DNA of 64,000 nucleotides, taken from assembly GCA_902825855.1 (NCBI GenBank), contig CADECW010000003.1:1-64000 (forward strand), read 5' to 3'. The position numbers and the translations under genes were made by a program. Of this stretch, positions 45,395 through 54,583 are shown one piece after another. A model generated the notes under the pieces. That model did not search any database, was not told the origin of the DNA, and worked only from the letters and a program-made list of their open reading frames with translations. Origin of the DNA: an uncultured Rhodospirillales bacterium (GTDB taxonomy: Bacteria > Pseudomonadota > Alphaproteobacteria > Reyranellales > Reyranellaceae). Within the stretch, counting starts at the first letter, position 1. Each line of letters opens with the position of its first letter.

Positions 45395-47062
45395 TCATGA
45401 CATTGGCGTGAGTTCGGCCACCCTCTTCAGGGCACGCACCCTCAGGCGGCCTTGACGGCCGCGAATCTCGACGTCGTGGCTCTCGTGCGCGGCAAGGTCG
45501 ATGCCGGCGCAATCCAGCAGTTCCTGTGAGACGACGAGTTCGGCGCCGAATTCCTTGGTCAGGCTCTCCAGGCGGCTGGCGATGTTGACCGTGTCGCCGA
45601 TAGCCGTCAGGTGCGTGGTGCGCTCGTAGCCCATCTCGCCGACGATGGTCGCGCCCGAGTGGAGGCCGATGCCGATGCGCAGCGGCTGGTCGAGATCGCC
45701 CGAGAGCGCTTCGTTGAGATCGGCCAGGGCTTCGCTCATGCGCCGTGCCGCATCGAGCGCCTCGCGACAGGCGGCCTGCGGCTCCTTGCCGAGGCCGAAG
45801 ATCGCCATGACGCCGTCGCCGATGAACTTGTCGAGTCGGCCACCTGCCGCCTCGATCGCCTGACCGGTGGCGCGGAAATAGCGGTTGAGCAGGAACACCA
45901 CGTCGTAGGGCAGCCGGCCTTCGGAAATCGAGGTGAAGCCGCGGATGTCGGCGAACAGGATGGCGACGTACTGCTCGCCGCCATGGGCCTGCGGCTGCCG
46001 ACGGTAGGCCTCTACCGGTCCCGCCGACGCGGGCAGGAGCGGCGTCACCCGATAGTGGCCGGGCGGCGGTCGCAGCTGGCAGGCCAGCCGCACATTGGCC
46101 GGCGCGTCGATGCGTGCCAGCACCTTCTGCTCCTCCGGGGAGGCCTGTGGCAGCTTGGCGCGGTCCTGGCCGCCGATGCGCACGCGACAGGTCGAGCAGC
46201 GGCCGCGCCCGCCGCACACCGAGGCATGCGGGATGCCGGCGATGCGACTCATCTCGAGGACGGTGAGGCCGGCCGGCTGGGCGATGCTACGCCGTTCGCC
46301 GTAGTCGAGGCGCACCACGCCGGCGCGGCGTTCCCAAAGGTCGCGCAACGGCCGCGCGCTCAGCGCGCCGATCAGCAGCAACAGCGCGCCGATCTGCAGG
46401 TTGCGCGATATGTCGTAAAGATTGTCGATGGCGTCGCGGGGCGGCACGTTCGCGCGTTCGAACAGGCTCTGCAGGAAGCCCGGCTGCTGGGCGAGGTCGG
46501 CAACATCGCGCAAGGCGATGGCGGCCCCGGCGATACCGCCCGCCGGCACCAGCAGGGCAATGGCATAGAGCAGCGGCAGCCACGTGCGATACCAGGGGCG
46601 CAGGCGCCACGCGAAGTGGAGGCCGATGCAGGCATGCAGCCAGACCACCAGCGGCAAGGCGAACTGCCGCGCGATGCCGGTCCACTGCCCACTCGCCAGT
46701 GAGGCCAACACCCAGGGATAGCCCGGTTCGACGTCGTAGAGCGCGTGCGCCAGCCGAGTGCCGACGACATGGGTGGCGCCCAGCGGGATGATCAGCGCAC
46801 CCAGGATCCACTGAGTCCATTCCCAGGACGACAGTCTCAGCGCGCGGCGCTCATAGAGCGACCACAAGGCCAGGAAGAAGTGTCCGAACAGCGCGCCATA
46901 GAGCGCGGTCTGCCCGATCGGATTGTGCCAGATGAAGACAAACCAGTGCCGGCCCGCCTCCAACATGCGCAGCGAGATGAGGCCGAGCGTGTGGTTCAGA
47001 AGATGCGTGACGACATAGAAGAACAGCACATAGCCCGACCAGAGGCGGAGCCTGCCGCCCAT
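45395..47062 (-). CDS. Membrane adenylate cyclase with [2Fe-2S] ferredoxin domain
   Basis: A 555-residue fusion. About six membrane helices (residues 8-240) resemble a succinate-dehydrogenase cytochrome b subunit, with His residues at H20, H24, H46 and H61 that might hold haem. A plant-type ferredoxin domain (250-340) has C283, C289, C292 and C328. A class III cyclase domain (365-545) has FADIRGFT, DKFIGDGVM and AIGDTVN; Lys and Asp select ATP. A redox-sensing cAMP synthase is likely. The start MGGRLRLWSG is 4 bases from the arsC-like stop of the gene upstream. Confidence 0.88.
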   Translation of the reverse strand: MGGRLRLWSGYVLFFYVVTHLLNHTLGLISLRMLEAGRHWFVFIWHNPIGQTALYGALFGHFFLALWSLYERRALRLSSWEWTQWILGALIIPLGATHVVGTRLAHALYDVEPGYPWVLASLASGQWTGIARQFALPLVVWLHACIGLHFAWRLRPWYRTWLPLLYAIALLVPAGGIAGAAIALRDVADLAQQPGFLQSLFERANVPPRDAIDNLYDISRNLQIGALLLLIGALSARPLRDLWERRAGVVRLDYGERRSIAQPAGLTVLEMSRIAGIPHASVCGGRGRCSTCRVRIGGQDRAKLPQASPEEQKVLARIDAPANVRLACQLRPPPGHYRVTPLLPASAGPVEAYRRQPQAHGGEQYVAILFADIRGFTSISEGRLPYDVVFLLNRYFRATGQAIEAAGGRLDKFIGDGVMAIFGLGKEPQAACREALDAARRMSEALADLNEALSGDLDQPLRIGIGLHSGATIVGEMGYERTTHLTAIGDTVNIASRLESLTKEFGAELVVSQELLDCAGIDLAAHESHDVEIRGRQGRLRVRALKRVAELTPMS

Positions 47063-47066
47063 GACG

Positions 47067-47420
47067 CTATTTCAGGAGCGGCAGCACGGCATCCGGCGGC
47101 CGGCCGATGGCGGCGCGCTTGCCCGCCACGACGATGGGTCGCTGCAGCAGCACGGGGTGGGCCGCGATCGCCTTCACGATGTCGGCGCGGCTGAGATCGG
47201 CTTTCTTCTTCTTCTTGAGCGTCTTGAACTCGGCCTCGCCGTCGCGGATCAGTGCACCGGGCTCACCGCCCACCATGTCCAGCAGCTTCTCGATTTCGGC
47301 CTTGCTGGGCGGCTGCTTCAGGTACTCGCGGATCGTCGGCTCGACGCCCTTGTCCTTCAGCAGCGCGAGCGTCTCGCGCGATTTGCTGCAGCGCGGGTTG
47401 TGCCAGATCGTGATGGCCAT
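47067..47420 (-). CDS. arsC: ArsC-family thioredoxin-fold reductase (arsenate reductase-like)
   Basis: A 117-residue ArsC (glutaredoxin-coupled) family protein. The catalytic Cys is in HNPRCSKSRETLALL (C11), and the later R-P motif is QRPIVV. The family includes true arsenate reductases and Spx/YffB-like proteins; no ars operon surrounds it, so arsenate as the substrate is unproven. It overlaps no gene and sits between recX and the membrane cyclase, all on the minus strand. Confidence 0.85.
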   Translation of the reverse strand: MAITIWHNPRCSKSRETLALLKDKGVEPTIREYLKQPPSKAEIEKLLDMVGGEPGALIRDGEAEFKTLKKKKKADLSRADIVKAIAAHPVLLQRPIVVAGKRAAIGRPPDAVLPLLK

Positions 47421-47470
47421 CTGCCGTCCTTCCCGTCCTCTTGTCCGCTCACAGGAGAAGAGCAAGCGGA

Positions 47471-48025
47471 TTACTCCCCGTCCAGTGCATCGACGCTCTT
47501 CGCGTCGATCACCTTTTTGGCAACGTCGAAGGCGAAGCCGGCACGCGCCATCGCCGCGAGATCGCGCAGGCGCTTTTCCCTGCGGTCTTCGTCGGGCCGG
47601 AACGGCCCGAGCCTGCGCCGCCGCGCCAGCGCCACGGCCGCCTGCCATTCGCGCTCGGCCGGGTTGGTGTCGAGTTCCTCGTCGAGCGCCGCCATCGCCC
47701 GGTCGAGCGTGTCACCGTCGACGCCGGCGTGCTTCAGCTTCTGCCGCGTCAACCGGCTCGACGTACCGCGCCGGTGCAGCGCGCGCGCCTTGGTCTGGGC
47801 AAACTCCTTGTCGTTGATGGCGCCTGCCTCGATGAACTTCGCGACGATCGCTTCGATCGCCTGCTCGACGTTCTCCATGACCGGCGCCTCGGCCATCCTG
47901 GCCTTGGCGATCCGTCGGGCGAGAACTCGACGCAGCCCCTCGGCGGTGGCGGGATAGCGTTCGAGATAGAACGTCGCCGCGTTCAGCAGATACCTGGCGG
48001 TGATCGGACGTGCCGGGCGTTTCAC
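47471..48025 (-). CDS. recX: Regulatory protein RecX
   Basis: A 184-residue RecX-like protein, an all-helical modulator of RecA filament growth. Three-helix repeats are visible, e.g. YLLNAATFYLERYPATAEGLRRVLARRI, DKEFAQTKARALHRRGTSSRLTRQKL and the C-terminal RREKRLRDLAAMARAGFAFDVAKKVI. recA is not adjacent, so it is regulated separately. No LexA box is seen in the short gap upstream. The HAD gene lies 21 bases upstream and may be co-transcribed. Confidence 0.85.
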   Translation of the reverse strand: MKRPARPITARYLLNAATFYLERYPATAEGLRRVLARRIAKARMAEAPVMENVEQAIEAIVAKFIEAGAINDKEFAQTKARALHRRGTSSRLTRQKLKHAGVDGDTLDRAMAALDEELDTNPAEREWQAAVALARRRRLGPFRPDEDRREKRLRDLAAMARAGFAFDVAKKVIDAKSVDALDGE

Positions 48026-48046
48026 TCTGAACCGCTCTTCTCTCCG

Positions 48047-48709
48047 TCAACGCAGGGATATGCCGACCATCGCCTGCAGTTCTTCGATCGCCACGTCGGG
48101 GTCGCCGACCTTGATCGTACGCATGCCGAGCGCGCGAGCCGGCTTCAGGTTGATGCCGAGATCGTCGAGGTAGACGCAGTCCTCCGGCGGGACGCCCAAA
48201 AGGTCGCAGGCGTGCTGGTAGATGCGGGGATCCGGCTTGCGCATGCCAAGCTTGCTCGATTCCACGACATGCTCGAACAAGGTCATGATCTCGGCGACTG
48301 CCTTGGCCTTGTCGGCGCTGCGCGCCATGCCGGGCCCCTCGCCGTGCTTCATGTTGTTGGTGATGCAGGCGACCCGGAACGCCTCCTTGCAGCGGCGTAG
48401 CGCCACGACCATCTGCGGCCGAATGTCGCCGCTCAGCGACTGCAGGATGCGCCAGCCATCGACTTTCTGACCGTTCTGGCGGGCCTCCTCCTCGAACAGC
48501 GCCACGAAACCTTCGAGAGAAACCTCGCTGCGTTCCATTTTGGCCCAGGCATTGATGTCTGCATTGCGCGCATTGAGGCCGCGGATGAAATCTTTGGGAA
48601 GACCTGCCTCGGATTCGTAGCGATTGAAGGCTTCGAAGGGGCTTGAAAGGATCACGCCGCCGAAATCCCACAAAACCGCTCGGGGGCTTTTTGCATGGCT
48701 AATATTCAT
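48047..48709 (-). CDS. HAD-superfamily hydrolase (subfamily IA)
   Basis: A 220-residue HAD phosphatase-like protein. The nucleophile motif is LWDFGGVI (D15), where the second Asp is Gly. Motif II is ACITNN, motif III K-PDPRIYQ (LGMRKPDPRIY) and motif IV CVYLDDLGIN. It resembles the epoxide-hydrolase N-terminal/ACAD10 type of HAD. Substrate unknown. Operon with recX. Confidence 0.85.
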   Translation of the reverse strand: MNISHAKSPRAVLWDFGGVILSSPFEAFNRYESEAGLPKDFIRGLNARNADINAWAKMERSEVSLEGFVALFEEEARQNGQKVDGWRILQSLSGDIRPQMVVALRRCKEAFRVACITNNMKHGEGPGMARSADKAKAVAEIMTLFEHVVESSKLGMRKPDPRIYQHACDLLGVPPEDCVYLDDLGINLKPARALGMRTIKVGDPDVAIEELQAMVGISLR

Positions 48710-48827
48710 GGTGGTGCGACCCTGTTTACCTTGTTCCTGCCCTAGTCGGCCCTTATTTCACGCCCTCCATAGGCGACGGAGTGATCGATGACCACCGTTC
48801 GCCACAACAAGCTAGGAACCAAGCGAA

Positions 48828-49511
48828 ATGAGCGAAGCAGCGATGCAGCCGCGCGGCAACGCAGTGGCAGAGTCGAGCGAGGCGGGAATGGGCGATATGA
48901 GCCGCTCTGAAACAGGCCGGTCCGATGGACGCAACCGGCGCGCGGCCGAGACTCGCCGCAAAATCATTGCCGCTGCCAAGGCGATGATTGCCGAAACCAG
49001 CACCGCGCCCACGGTGGTGGCGGTTGCCAAGCGGGCCGATGTCTCGGTCCGGTCGGTTTTCCAGCATTTTGGCGATGTTGAGTCACTTTTCGTAACGGTT
49101 GTGGACAGCGTGCGTGACGACCTGGTCGTGCCGCCGCCAACCCCGAGCAACCGGCCGCTGGACGCCCGTATCACCTCGGTGGTCGAGAATCTGGCCCAGG
49201 TGTTCGACAAGATCGTGCCGCTGCGTGTCGCCGCTGGCCAGTTCGTGAACCATCCGGCCCTGACCGAGCGTGCCAAGGTCTCCAAGCAGGAGCTGCGCGA
49301 GGCCACTTTGGAGGCCTTTGGCCCCGAATTTGCGGCTCTGAGCGAGCAGGCCAAGGAAGAACTGCTGGACGCCATTGGCGCGGCCCTGTCGCTCGAGGCG
49401 TGGATCGTGCTGCGCCGTCGGGATGGCCTGAGCTACGAGCGGGCCACTGCCATTTGGCGGCTCACCCTGGAAGCGCTGCTGGGCCATGGTTTTCCCGCCG
49501 CGACCCAATGA
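48828..49511 (+). CDS. TetR family transcriptional regulator
   Basis: A 227-residue regulator. A disordered N-terminus (1-38) precedes the helix-turn-helix domain (ETRRKIIAAAKAMIAE, TVVAVAKRADVSVRSVFQHFGDVESLF). The helical C-terminal ligand domain follows. The ATG at 48828 has AGGAACC 9 bases upstream. It is divergent from the HAD-recX group and 79 bases from the SxtJ gene, so either could be its target. The ligand is unknown. Confidence 0.87.
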   Translation: MSEAAMQPRGNAVAESSEAGMGDMSRSETGRSDGRNRRAAETRRKIIAAAKAMIAETSTAPTVVAVAKRADVSVRSVFQHFGDVESLFVTVVDSVRDDLVVPPPTPSNRPLDARITSVVENLAQVFDKIVPLRVAAGQFVNHPALTERAKVSKQELREATLEAFGPEFAALSEQAKEELLDAIGAALSLEAWIVLRRRDGLSYERATAIWRLTLEALLGHGFPAATQ

Positions 49512-49590
49512 CCTTTCCCTGGTCTCCAATTGACTTCGCATTTGAGATCAGTGAGTTAAAGGCCCCCAAAAGGGCGGCGGTACGGGGCAG

Positions 49591-50022
49591 ATGGCGACCA
49601 GCCAGCTTCACGAGGACTTTTCACGCGAGGAAGAGGTAAAGGCGGGCACCGACCGCGGTTTCGGGCTCGTCTTCGCCGGCTTCTTCGCGATCCTGGCGGC
49701 ACTTTCGCTGTGGCACGGCAGCACCAACTGGCACTACACGCTGCCGGTCGCGGCGGTGTTCCTGCTGGTGGCGCTGGTTTATCCACGCCTTCTTGCACCG
49801 CTCAACCGGCTGTGGCTGAAATTCGGTCTGCTACTGTACAAGGTGATGAATCCCCTTGTGCTGGGGCTGCTGTTCTTCGTGACCATCATGCCGATCGGCC
49901 TCGTCATGCGTGCTTTTGGCAAGGACTTCCTGCGTCTCAAGCGCGATCCCGGCGCCAAGACCTACTGGATCGACCGCACTCCGCCGGGACCTCCGCCGCA
50001 ATCGATGAAGAATCAATTCTGA
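49591..50022 (+). CDS. SxtJ family membrane protein
   Basis: A 143-residue protein with three or four helices. The family pattern is RGFGLVFAGFFAILAALSLW, ALVYPRLLAPLNRLWLKFGLLLYKVMNPLVLGLLFFVTIMPIG, then KRDPGAKTYWIDR. SxtJ was named in the saxitoxin cluster of cyanobacteria, but relatives are spread widely beside carbamoyltransferases. Precise function unknown. First gene of the trio with DUF5989 and carbamoyltransferase. Confidence 0.85.
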   Translation: MATSQLHEDFSREEEVKAGTDRGFGLVFAGFFAILAALSLWHGSTNWHYTLPVAAVFLLVALVYPRLLAPLNRLWLKFGLLLYKVMNPLVLGLLFFVTIMPIGLVMRAFGKDFLRLKRDPGAKTYWIDRTPPGPPPQSMKNQF

Positions 50023-50055
50023 GCTGAATTCTGAGCTGATAAGGGACCGAGACCA

Positions 50056-50208
50056 ATGGGCTCCATTCTCGTCGAACTCTGGGACTTCATGAGGCAGCGC
50101 AAGAAGTTCTGGCTGCTGCCGATCCTGATCATGATGGTGATCTTCGGCGGCCTGATCGTGCTGACCAAGGGGTCGGCCATCGCGCCGTTCGTCTACACGC
50201 TGTTCTAA
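50056..50208 (+). CDS. DUF5989 family membrane peptide
   Basis: A 50-residue protein too short for routine calling: MGSILVELWDFMRQRKKFWL followed by one membrane helix and ending FVYTLF. Its match to DUF5989 and its place between SxtJ and a carbamoyltransferase are standard for this trio. The ribosome site GGGACCGAG precedes ATG 50056. It likely bridges or stabilises a membrane complex of the other two. Confidence 0.82.
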   Translation: MGSILVELWDFMRQRKKFWLLPILIMMVIFGGLIVLTKGSAIAPFVYTLF

Positions 50209-50226
50209 CAGGGAGCGGACGTCTCC

Positions 50227-52062
50227 ATGCGCGTGCTTGGCATCTCGGCTTTCTACCATGACAGCGCCGCCGCGCTGATCGAGGACGGCCACCTCGTCGG
50301 CGCCGCGCAGGAGGAGCGCTTCACCCGCAAGAAGCACGATTCGGGCTTCCCGCAGCACGCCGTGCAGTACTGCCTCGACGAGGCCGGCATCAAGCTTCAG
50401 GACATCGACTACGTCGCCTTCTACGACAAGCCGTTCCTGAAGTTCGAGCGCCTGCTCGAAACCTACCTCGCCTACGCGCCGCGCGGCTTCCAGTCCTTCC
50501 GCATGGCCATGCCGCTGTGGCTGAAGGAGAAGCTCTTTCAGAAGACGCTGCTGCGCGATGAGATGAAGCATTGGCAGCCCGACTTCGACTGGCACAAGCG
50601 GCTGCTGTTCGGCGAACATCACCAGAGCCACGCCGCCTCGGCCTTCTTCCCGTCACCCTACGAAGAAGCCGCCGTGCTGTGCATGGACGGCGTCGGCGAA
50701 TGGGCGACGACGTCGCTGGCCTGGGGCCAGGGCAACAAGCTAGAAATGCTGAAGGAGATCCATTTCCCGCATTCGCTCGGGTTGCTCTATTCGGCGTTCA
50801 CCTACTACACCGGCTTCAAGGTCAACTCCGGCGAATACAAGGTCATGGGCCTGGCGCCTTATGGCGAGCCGAAGTTCAAGGACCTGATCCTCGACAAGAT
50901 CGTCGACCTCAAGGAAGACGGCACGTTCCGCCTCGACCAGCAGTATTTCGACTACTGCACCGGTCTGCGCATGACGAACGAGAAGTTCGGCGATCTGTTC
51001 GGCGGCAAGGCGCGCAAAGCGGAGGAACTGCTGACCCAGCATCACATGGACCTCGCCGCGTCGGTGCAGGCCGTGACCGAGGAGATCGTGATCCGCCTGG
51101 CGCGCTCGGTTCGCAGGGAGACCGGGGCGAAGAACATCTGCCTCGCGGGCGGCGTGGCGCTGAACTGCGTCGCCAACGGCAAGCTGTTGCGCGAGAACCT
51201 GTTCGACGGCATCTGGGTGCAGCCCGCGGCCGGCGATGCTGGCGGCGCGGTCGGTGCGGCCTATGCCGCCTACCACGGCTATCTCGGCCAGGCACGCAAG
51301 CTCAACGGCCATCTCGACGGCATGGCCGGCTCCTATCTCGGCCCCGAGTACAAGGACGATGAGATCGAGAAGCGCCTGATCGCGGCCGGCGCCAGGCTGA
51401 CGCGCCTGACGCGCGACCAGATCATCGAGCAGACGGCGCAGGCCCTGGCCGACGAGAAGGCGGTGGGCTGGATGCAGGGTCGCATGGAGTTCGGGCCGCG
51501 TTCGCTCGGCGCTCGCTCGATCCTCGGCGACGCGCGCTCGCCGTCGATGCAGAAGACCCTCAATCTCAAGGTGAAGTACCGCGAATCGTTCCGGCCTTTC
51601 GCACCGGCGGTGCTGCGCGAGGACGTCGACAAGTATTTCGACATCAAGAGCGACAGCCCCTACATGCTGATGGTGGCGCCGGTGAACGAGGACCGCCGGC
51701 GCAGCATGAGCGACGCCGAGCAGGCGCTGTTCGGCATCGACAAGCTGAACGTGCCGCGGTCCGACATCCCGGCGGTGACGCACGTCGACTATTCGGCGCG
51801 CATCCAGACGGTGCACAAGGAAACCAACCCGGCCTTCCACGACCTGCTCAGCTCGTTCAAGGCCAAGACCGGCTACTCGGTGGTGGTGAACACCTCGTTC
51901 AACGTGCGCGGCGAGCCGATCGTCTGCACGCCCGAGGACGCCTTCCGCTGCTTCATGGGCAGCGAGATCGAGGTGCTTGTGGTCGGCAACTGCTTCCTCC
52001 GCAAGGAAGACCAGGACCCGGCGCTGAAGCTCGATTACAAGAACGCCTTCGAGCTGGATTAG
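50227..52062 (+). CDS. NodU/CmcH-type carbamoyltransferase
   Basis: A 611-residue O-carbamoyltransferase. The N-terminal Kae1-like part holds GISAFYHDSAAALIEDG, EERFTRKKHD and HHQSHAASAFFPSPY. The C-terminal YrdC-like part has GWMQGRMEFGPRSLGARSILGDAR and NTSFNVRGEPIVCTPEDAF. The enzyme makes carbamoyl-AMP from carbamoyl phosphate and ATP and transfers the group to an alcohol. The acceptor is unknown; no sugar or antibiotic genes are adjacent. ATG 50227 follows AGGGAG by 10 bases. Confidence 0.9.
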   Translation: MRVLGISAFYHDSAAALIEDGHLVGAAQEERFTRKKHDSGFPQHAVQYCLDEAGIKLQDIDYVAFYDKPFLKFERLLETYLAYAPRGFQSFRMAMPLWLKEKLFQKTLLRDEMKHWQPDFDWHKRLLFGEHHQSHAASAFFPSPYEEAAVLCMDGVGEWATTSLAWGQGNKLEMLKEIHFPHSLGLLYSAFTYYTGFKVNSGEYKVMGLAPYGEPKFKDLILDKIVDLKEDGTFRLDQQYFDYCTGLRMTNEKFGDLFGGKARKAEELLTQHHMDLAASVQAVTEEIVIRLARSVRRETGAKNICLAGGVALNCVANGKLLRENLFDGIWVQPAAGDAGGAVGAAYAAYHGYLGQARKLNGHLDGMAGSYLGPEYKDDEIEKRLIAAGARLTRLTRDQIIEQTAQALADEKAVGWMQGRMEFGPRSLGARSILGDARSPSMQKTLNLKVKYRESFRPFAPAVLREDVDKYFDIKSDSPYMLMVAPVNEDRRRSMSDAEQALFGIDKLNVPRSDIPAVTHVDYSARIQTVHKETNPAFHDLLSSFKAKTGYSVVVNTSFNVRGEPIVCTPEDAFRCFMGSEIEVLVVGNCFLRKEDQDPALKLDYKNAFELD

Positions 52063-52102
52063 CCGATTCCGCAGGCCTGAAAGCATCCGCTAGATTGGCG
52101 TC

Positions 52103-53089
52103 ATGCGCGCCGTCATCTGCGATCGCCTCGGCGATCCGTCCGTCCTGAAGATCCAGGAGGTGCCGATCCCCGAGATCGGCCCGTCCGACGTGCTGATCAA
52201 GGTCGGCGCGGCGTCGGTCAACTTCCCCGATGTGCTGATGCTGACGGCAGACTACCAGCACAAGCCGGAGCTTCCGTTCATTCCCGGCATGGAGGGAGCG
52301 GGCACGATCACGGCTCTCGGCGCCGACGTGAAGAACTGGCGCGCAGGCGACCGCGTGATATTCGGCGTTCGGCCTGGCGCCTTCGCCGAGTATGTGAAGC
52401 TGCCCTCGTCGGGCAACCTGATGCGCTTGCCGGAAGGCTGGTCGGACGCCGAAGGCTCGGCGTTCCGCGTCGGCGCGACCACGGCTTATCACTCGCTGGT
52501 CCATCGCGCGGCGCTGAAGCCGCGCGAGGTGCTGCTCGTGCATGGCGCTTCGGGCGGCGTCGGCATGGCTGCCGTCCAGCTCGGCAAGCATCTCGGCGCG
52601 CAGGTGATCGCGACGGGCAGCGACGATGCCCGGCTGGCCGTCGTGCGCGAGCAGGGTGCCGACCTCGTCGTCAACCTGCGCACCGCCGACTTCGTGTCGA
52701 TCGTGAAGGGCCTGACCGACGGGCGCGGCGCCAACGTGGTCTACGATCCGGTGGGCGGCGAGGTGCTGGAAAAGTCGATGCGCGCCGCGGCCTATGGCGC
52801 GCGGCTGCTGGTCGTGGGCTTCACCTCGGGCGGCCCTACCAGGATCATGTCCAACCATGTGCTGATCAAGGGGCTCTCGATCCTGGGCGTGCGCGCCGGC
52901 GAGACCGCTCGACGCGCCGGGACGGATTTTGCCAGGGACTATGCGGTCGAGCTTCCGCGGCTGGCGGCGCTCGGCGTCATGCGCCCGCATATCTCCCATC
53001 GCTTTCCGATGGACCGCGTTGCCGATGCCTTCCGCGTCCTGATCGAACGCAAGGTCATCGGCAAGGCGGTGATCCTCATGTCATCCTGA
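52103..53089 (+). CDS. Zinc-free quinone oxidoreductase (MDR family)
   Basis: A 328-residue NADPH:quinone reductase-like protein. GroES-like half 1-130 (VLIKVGAASVNFPDVLMLTADY, PFIPGMEGAGTI), then the NADPH fold with VHGASGGVGMAAVQLGKHLGAQV. No structural zinc Cys cluster is present, so it is the zinc-free type. Substrates are quinones or enones. It follows the carbamoyltransferase by 40 bases and may read through from it, or open the degradation cluster. Confidence 0.87.
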   Translation: MRAVICDRLGDPSVLKIQEVPIPEIGPSDVLIKVGAASVNFPDVLMLTADYQHKPELPFIPGMEGAGTITALGADVKNWRAGDRVIFGVRPGAFAEYVKLPSSGNLMRLPEGWSDAEGSAFRVGATTAYHSLVHRAALKPREVLLVHGASGGVGMAAVQLGKHLGAQVIATGSDDARLAVVREQGADLVVNLRTADFVSIVKGLTDGRGANVVYDPVGGEVLEKSMRAAAYGARLLVVGFTSGGPTRIMSNHVLIKGLSILGVRAGETARRAGTDFARDYAVELPRLAALGVMRPHISHRFPMDRVADAFRVLIERKVIGKAVILMSS

Positions 53090-53120
53090 TCGAAGCGAGA
53101 ATCCCGAGCTGCCGTCTTTG

Positions 53121-53717
53121 TTACTTGAGTGCTCCCTTGAGCGCCAGTTCGACGAAGGGCAGGCGATCGTTGCCGAAGAACATCATGTCGTCGACGAAGC
53201 TGGTCGGTGCACCGAACACGCCGCGCACCACCGCTTCGTCCGTCGTGGCTTTCAGCCGATCCTTGACGTCCTGATCCTGGATGCGACTGCCGATCCTGGC
53301 GGCGTCGAGACCCGCCGCGCCGAGGACCTTGGCCACTTCCCCCATGTCATTCAGGTTCACGCCATCGACCCACATCGCCTTGTAGATGGTCGAGTGGTAG
53401 CGCTCGAAGAAGCCGTCGATCTGTGCCGCTGCCGCGCCGCGCATCAGGGCGAGCGTGTTCACCGGAAAGAACGGATTGCGGTTGAACGGCACGCCGTAGT
53501 GCTTCGCCCACATCGGCATGTCGAAGGCGGACCATTTCGACTTCAGCTCCACGGTCATCGGCGAGGCATTGCCGGTGGCCTTGAATACGCCGCCGAGCAG
53601 CATCGGCTTGCGCAAGAGGCTGGCGCCGGCACGCTTGGCAATGGCCTCGACCTGGGTGTCGGCCAGATAGGAATACGGGCTGCCGTAGTCGTAGTAGAAT
53701 TCCAATGTGCGGGCCAT
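53121..53717 (-). CDS. DsbA-family protein, 2-hydroxychromene-2-carboxylate isomerase-like
   Basis: A 198-residue thioredoxin-fold protein of the HCCA isomerase/kappa GST type. FYYDYGSPYSYLADTQVEAIA is the family opening, with catalytic Ser in place of Cys (S13). FFPVNTLALMRGAAAA and GVFGAPTSFVDDMMFFGNDRL follow. In naphthalene breakdown it isomerises 2-hydroxychromene-2-carboxylate; here the substrate is inferred only by the Rieske and extradiol genes nearby. It diverges from the SDR gene at 53805. Confidence 0.85.
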   Translation of the reverse strand: MARTLEFYYDYGSPYSYLADTQVEAIAKRAGASLLRKPMLLGGVFKATGNASPMTVELKSKWSAFDMPMWAKHYGVPFNRNPFFPVNTLALMRGAAAAQIDGFFERYHSTIYKAMWVDGVNLNDMGEVAKVLGAAGLDAARIGSRIQDQDVKDRLKATTDEAVVRGVFGAPTSFVDDMMFFGNDRLPFVELALKGALK

Positions 53718-53804
53718 TCGGACTCCTCCTTGCTTGTCGCCAGCCTGCGCTGCTTCTAGCCTTGCCTCAAGAACCGGCTAAGGAAAGACAGGGGTACGAG
53801 GCGC

Positions 53805-54560
53805 ATGAGCAGGGTTGCAGGCAAGGTGGTGCTGGTGAGCGGCGCCGGATCGGGCATCGGCCGCGCCACCGCCACGTTGCTCGCCAAGGAAGGCGCCACG
53901 GTGATCGTCACCGACATCAACCGGCCGGGCGGGCTGGAGACGGTCCAGCAGATCGGCGGCAAGGCGCGCTTCGAGGAGCACGACACTTCCAAGGAAGTCG
54001 ACTGGAAGCGCATCGTCGACGGCATCCTGGAGCGCGAAGGGGCGCTGCACGGGCTGGTGAACAACGCCGGCATCTCGGGACCGTTTCCGGCCACCTTCGA
54101 GACAGAGACCGTGGAACAGTGGCAACGCATGCTTTCGGTCAACGTCCAGGGCGTGTTCCTGGGCTGCAAGTACGGCGTGCCTGCGATCCGGCAGTCGGGC
54201 GGCGGCTCGATCGTTAATACTTCGTCGCTGGCAGCTTTCCTCGGCACGCCGGATCTTTCGGCCTATGGCGCCAGCAAGGGCGCGGTGCGGCAGTTCACCA
54301 AGACGGTGGCGATCGACTGCGCGCGCAAGGGCTACAAGGTGCGCTGCAATTCGGTCCATCCCGGCATCATCCTGACGCCCATGGGCAACTCGGTGATGCC
54401 CAGCGACAAGGCCCGAGAGCGCGCCCGCCGGCGTATCCCGATCGGCGATTTTGGCGCGCCCGAGGACATCGCCTATGGCATCCTCTACCTGATATCCGAC
54501 GAATCGCGTTTCGTCACTGGCACAGAGCTGGTGATCGACGGCGGCATGAACGCGATCTAG
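53805..54560 (+). CDS. Short-chain dehydrogenase/reductase
   Basis: A 251-residue classical SDR. The NAD site VSGAGSGIGRATATLLA, NNAGISG, catalytic Ser in NTSSLAAF and Tyr-Lys in YGASKGAVRQF are all intact, unlike the SDR at 37326. The Asp at TDINRP favours NAD over NADP. It lies 23 bases before the Rieske oxygenase alpha subunit and likely dehydrogenates a diol or alcohol produced in that pathway. Confidence 0.87.
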   Translation: MSRVAGKVVLVSGAGSGIGRATATLLAKEGATVIVTDINRPGGLETVQQIGGKARFEEHDTSKEVDWKRIVDGILEREGALHGLVNNAGISGPFPATFETETVEQWQRMLSVNVQGVFLGCKYGVPAIRQSGGGSIVNTSSLAAFLGTPDLSAYGASKGAVRQFTKTVAIDCARKGYKVRCNSVHPGIILTPMGNSVMPSDKARERARRRIPIGDFGAPEDIAYGILYLISDESRFVTGTELVIDGGMNAI

Positions 54561-54583
54561 CCAATTCAGCGACGGAGACGGCG

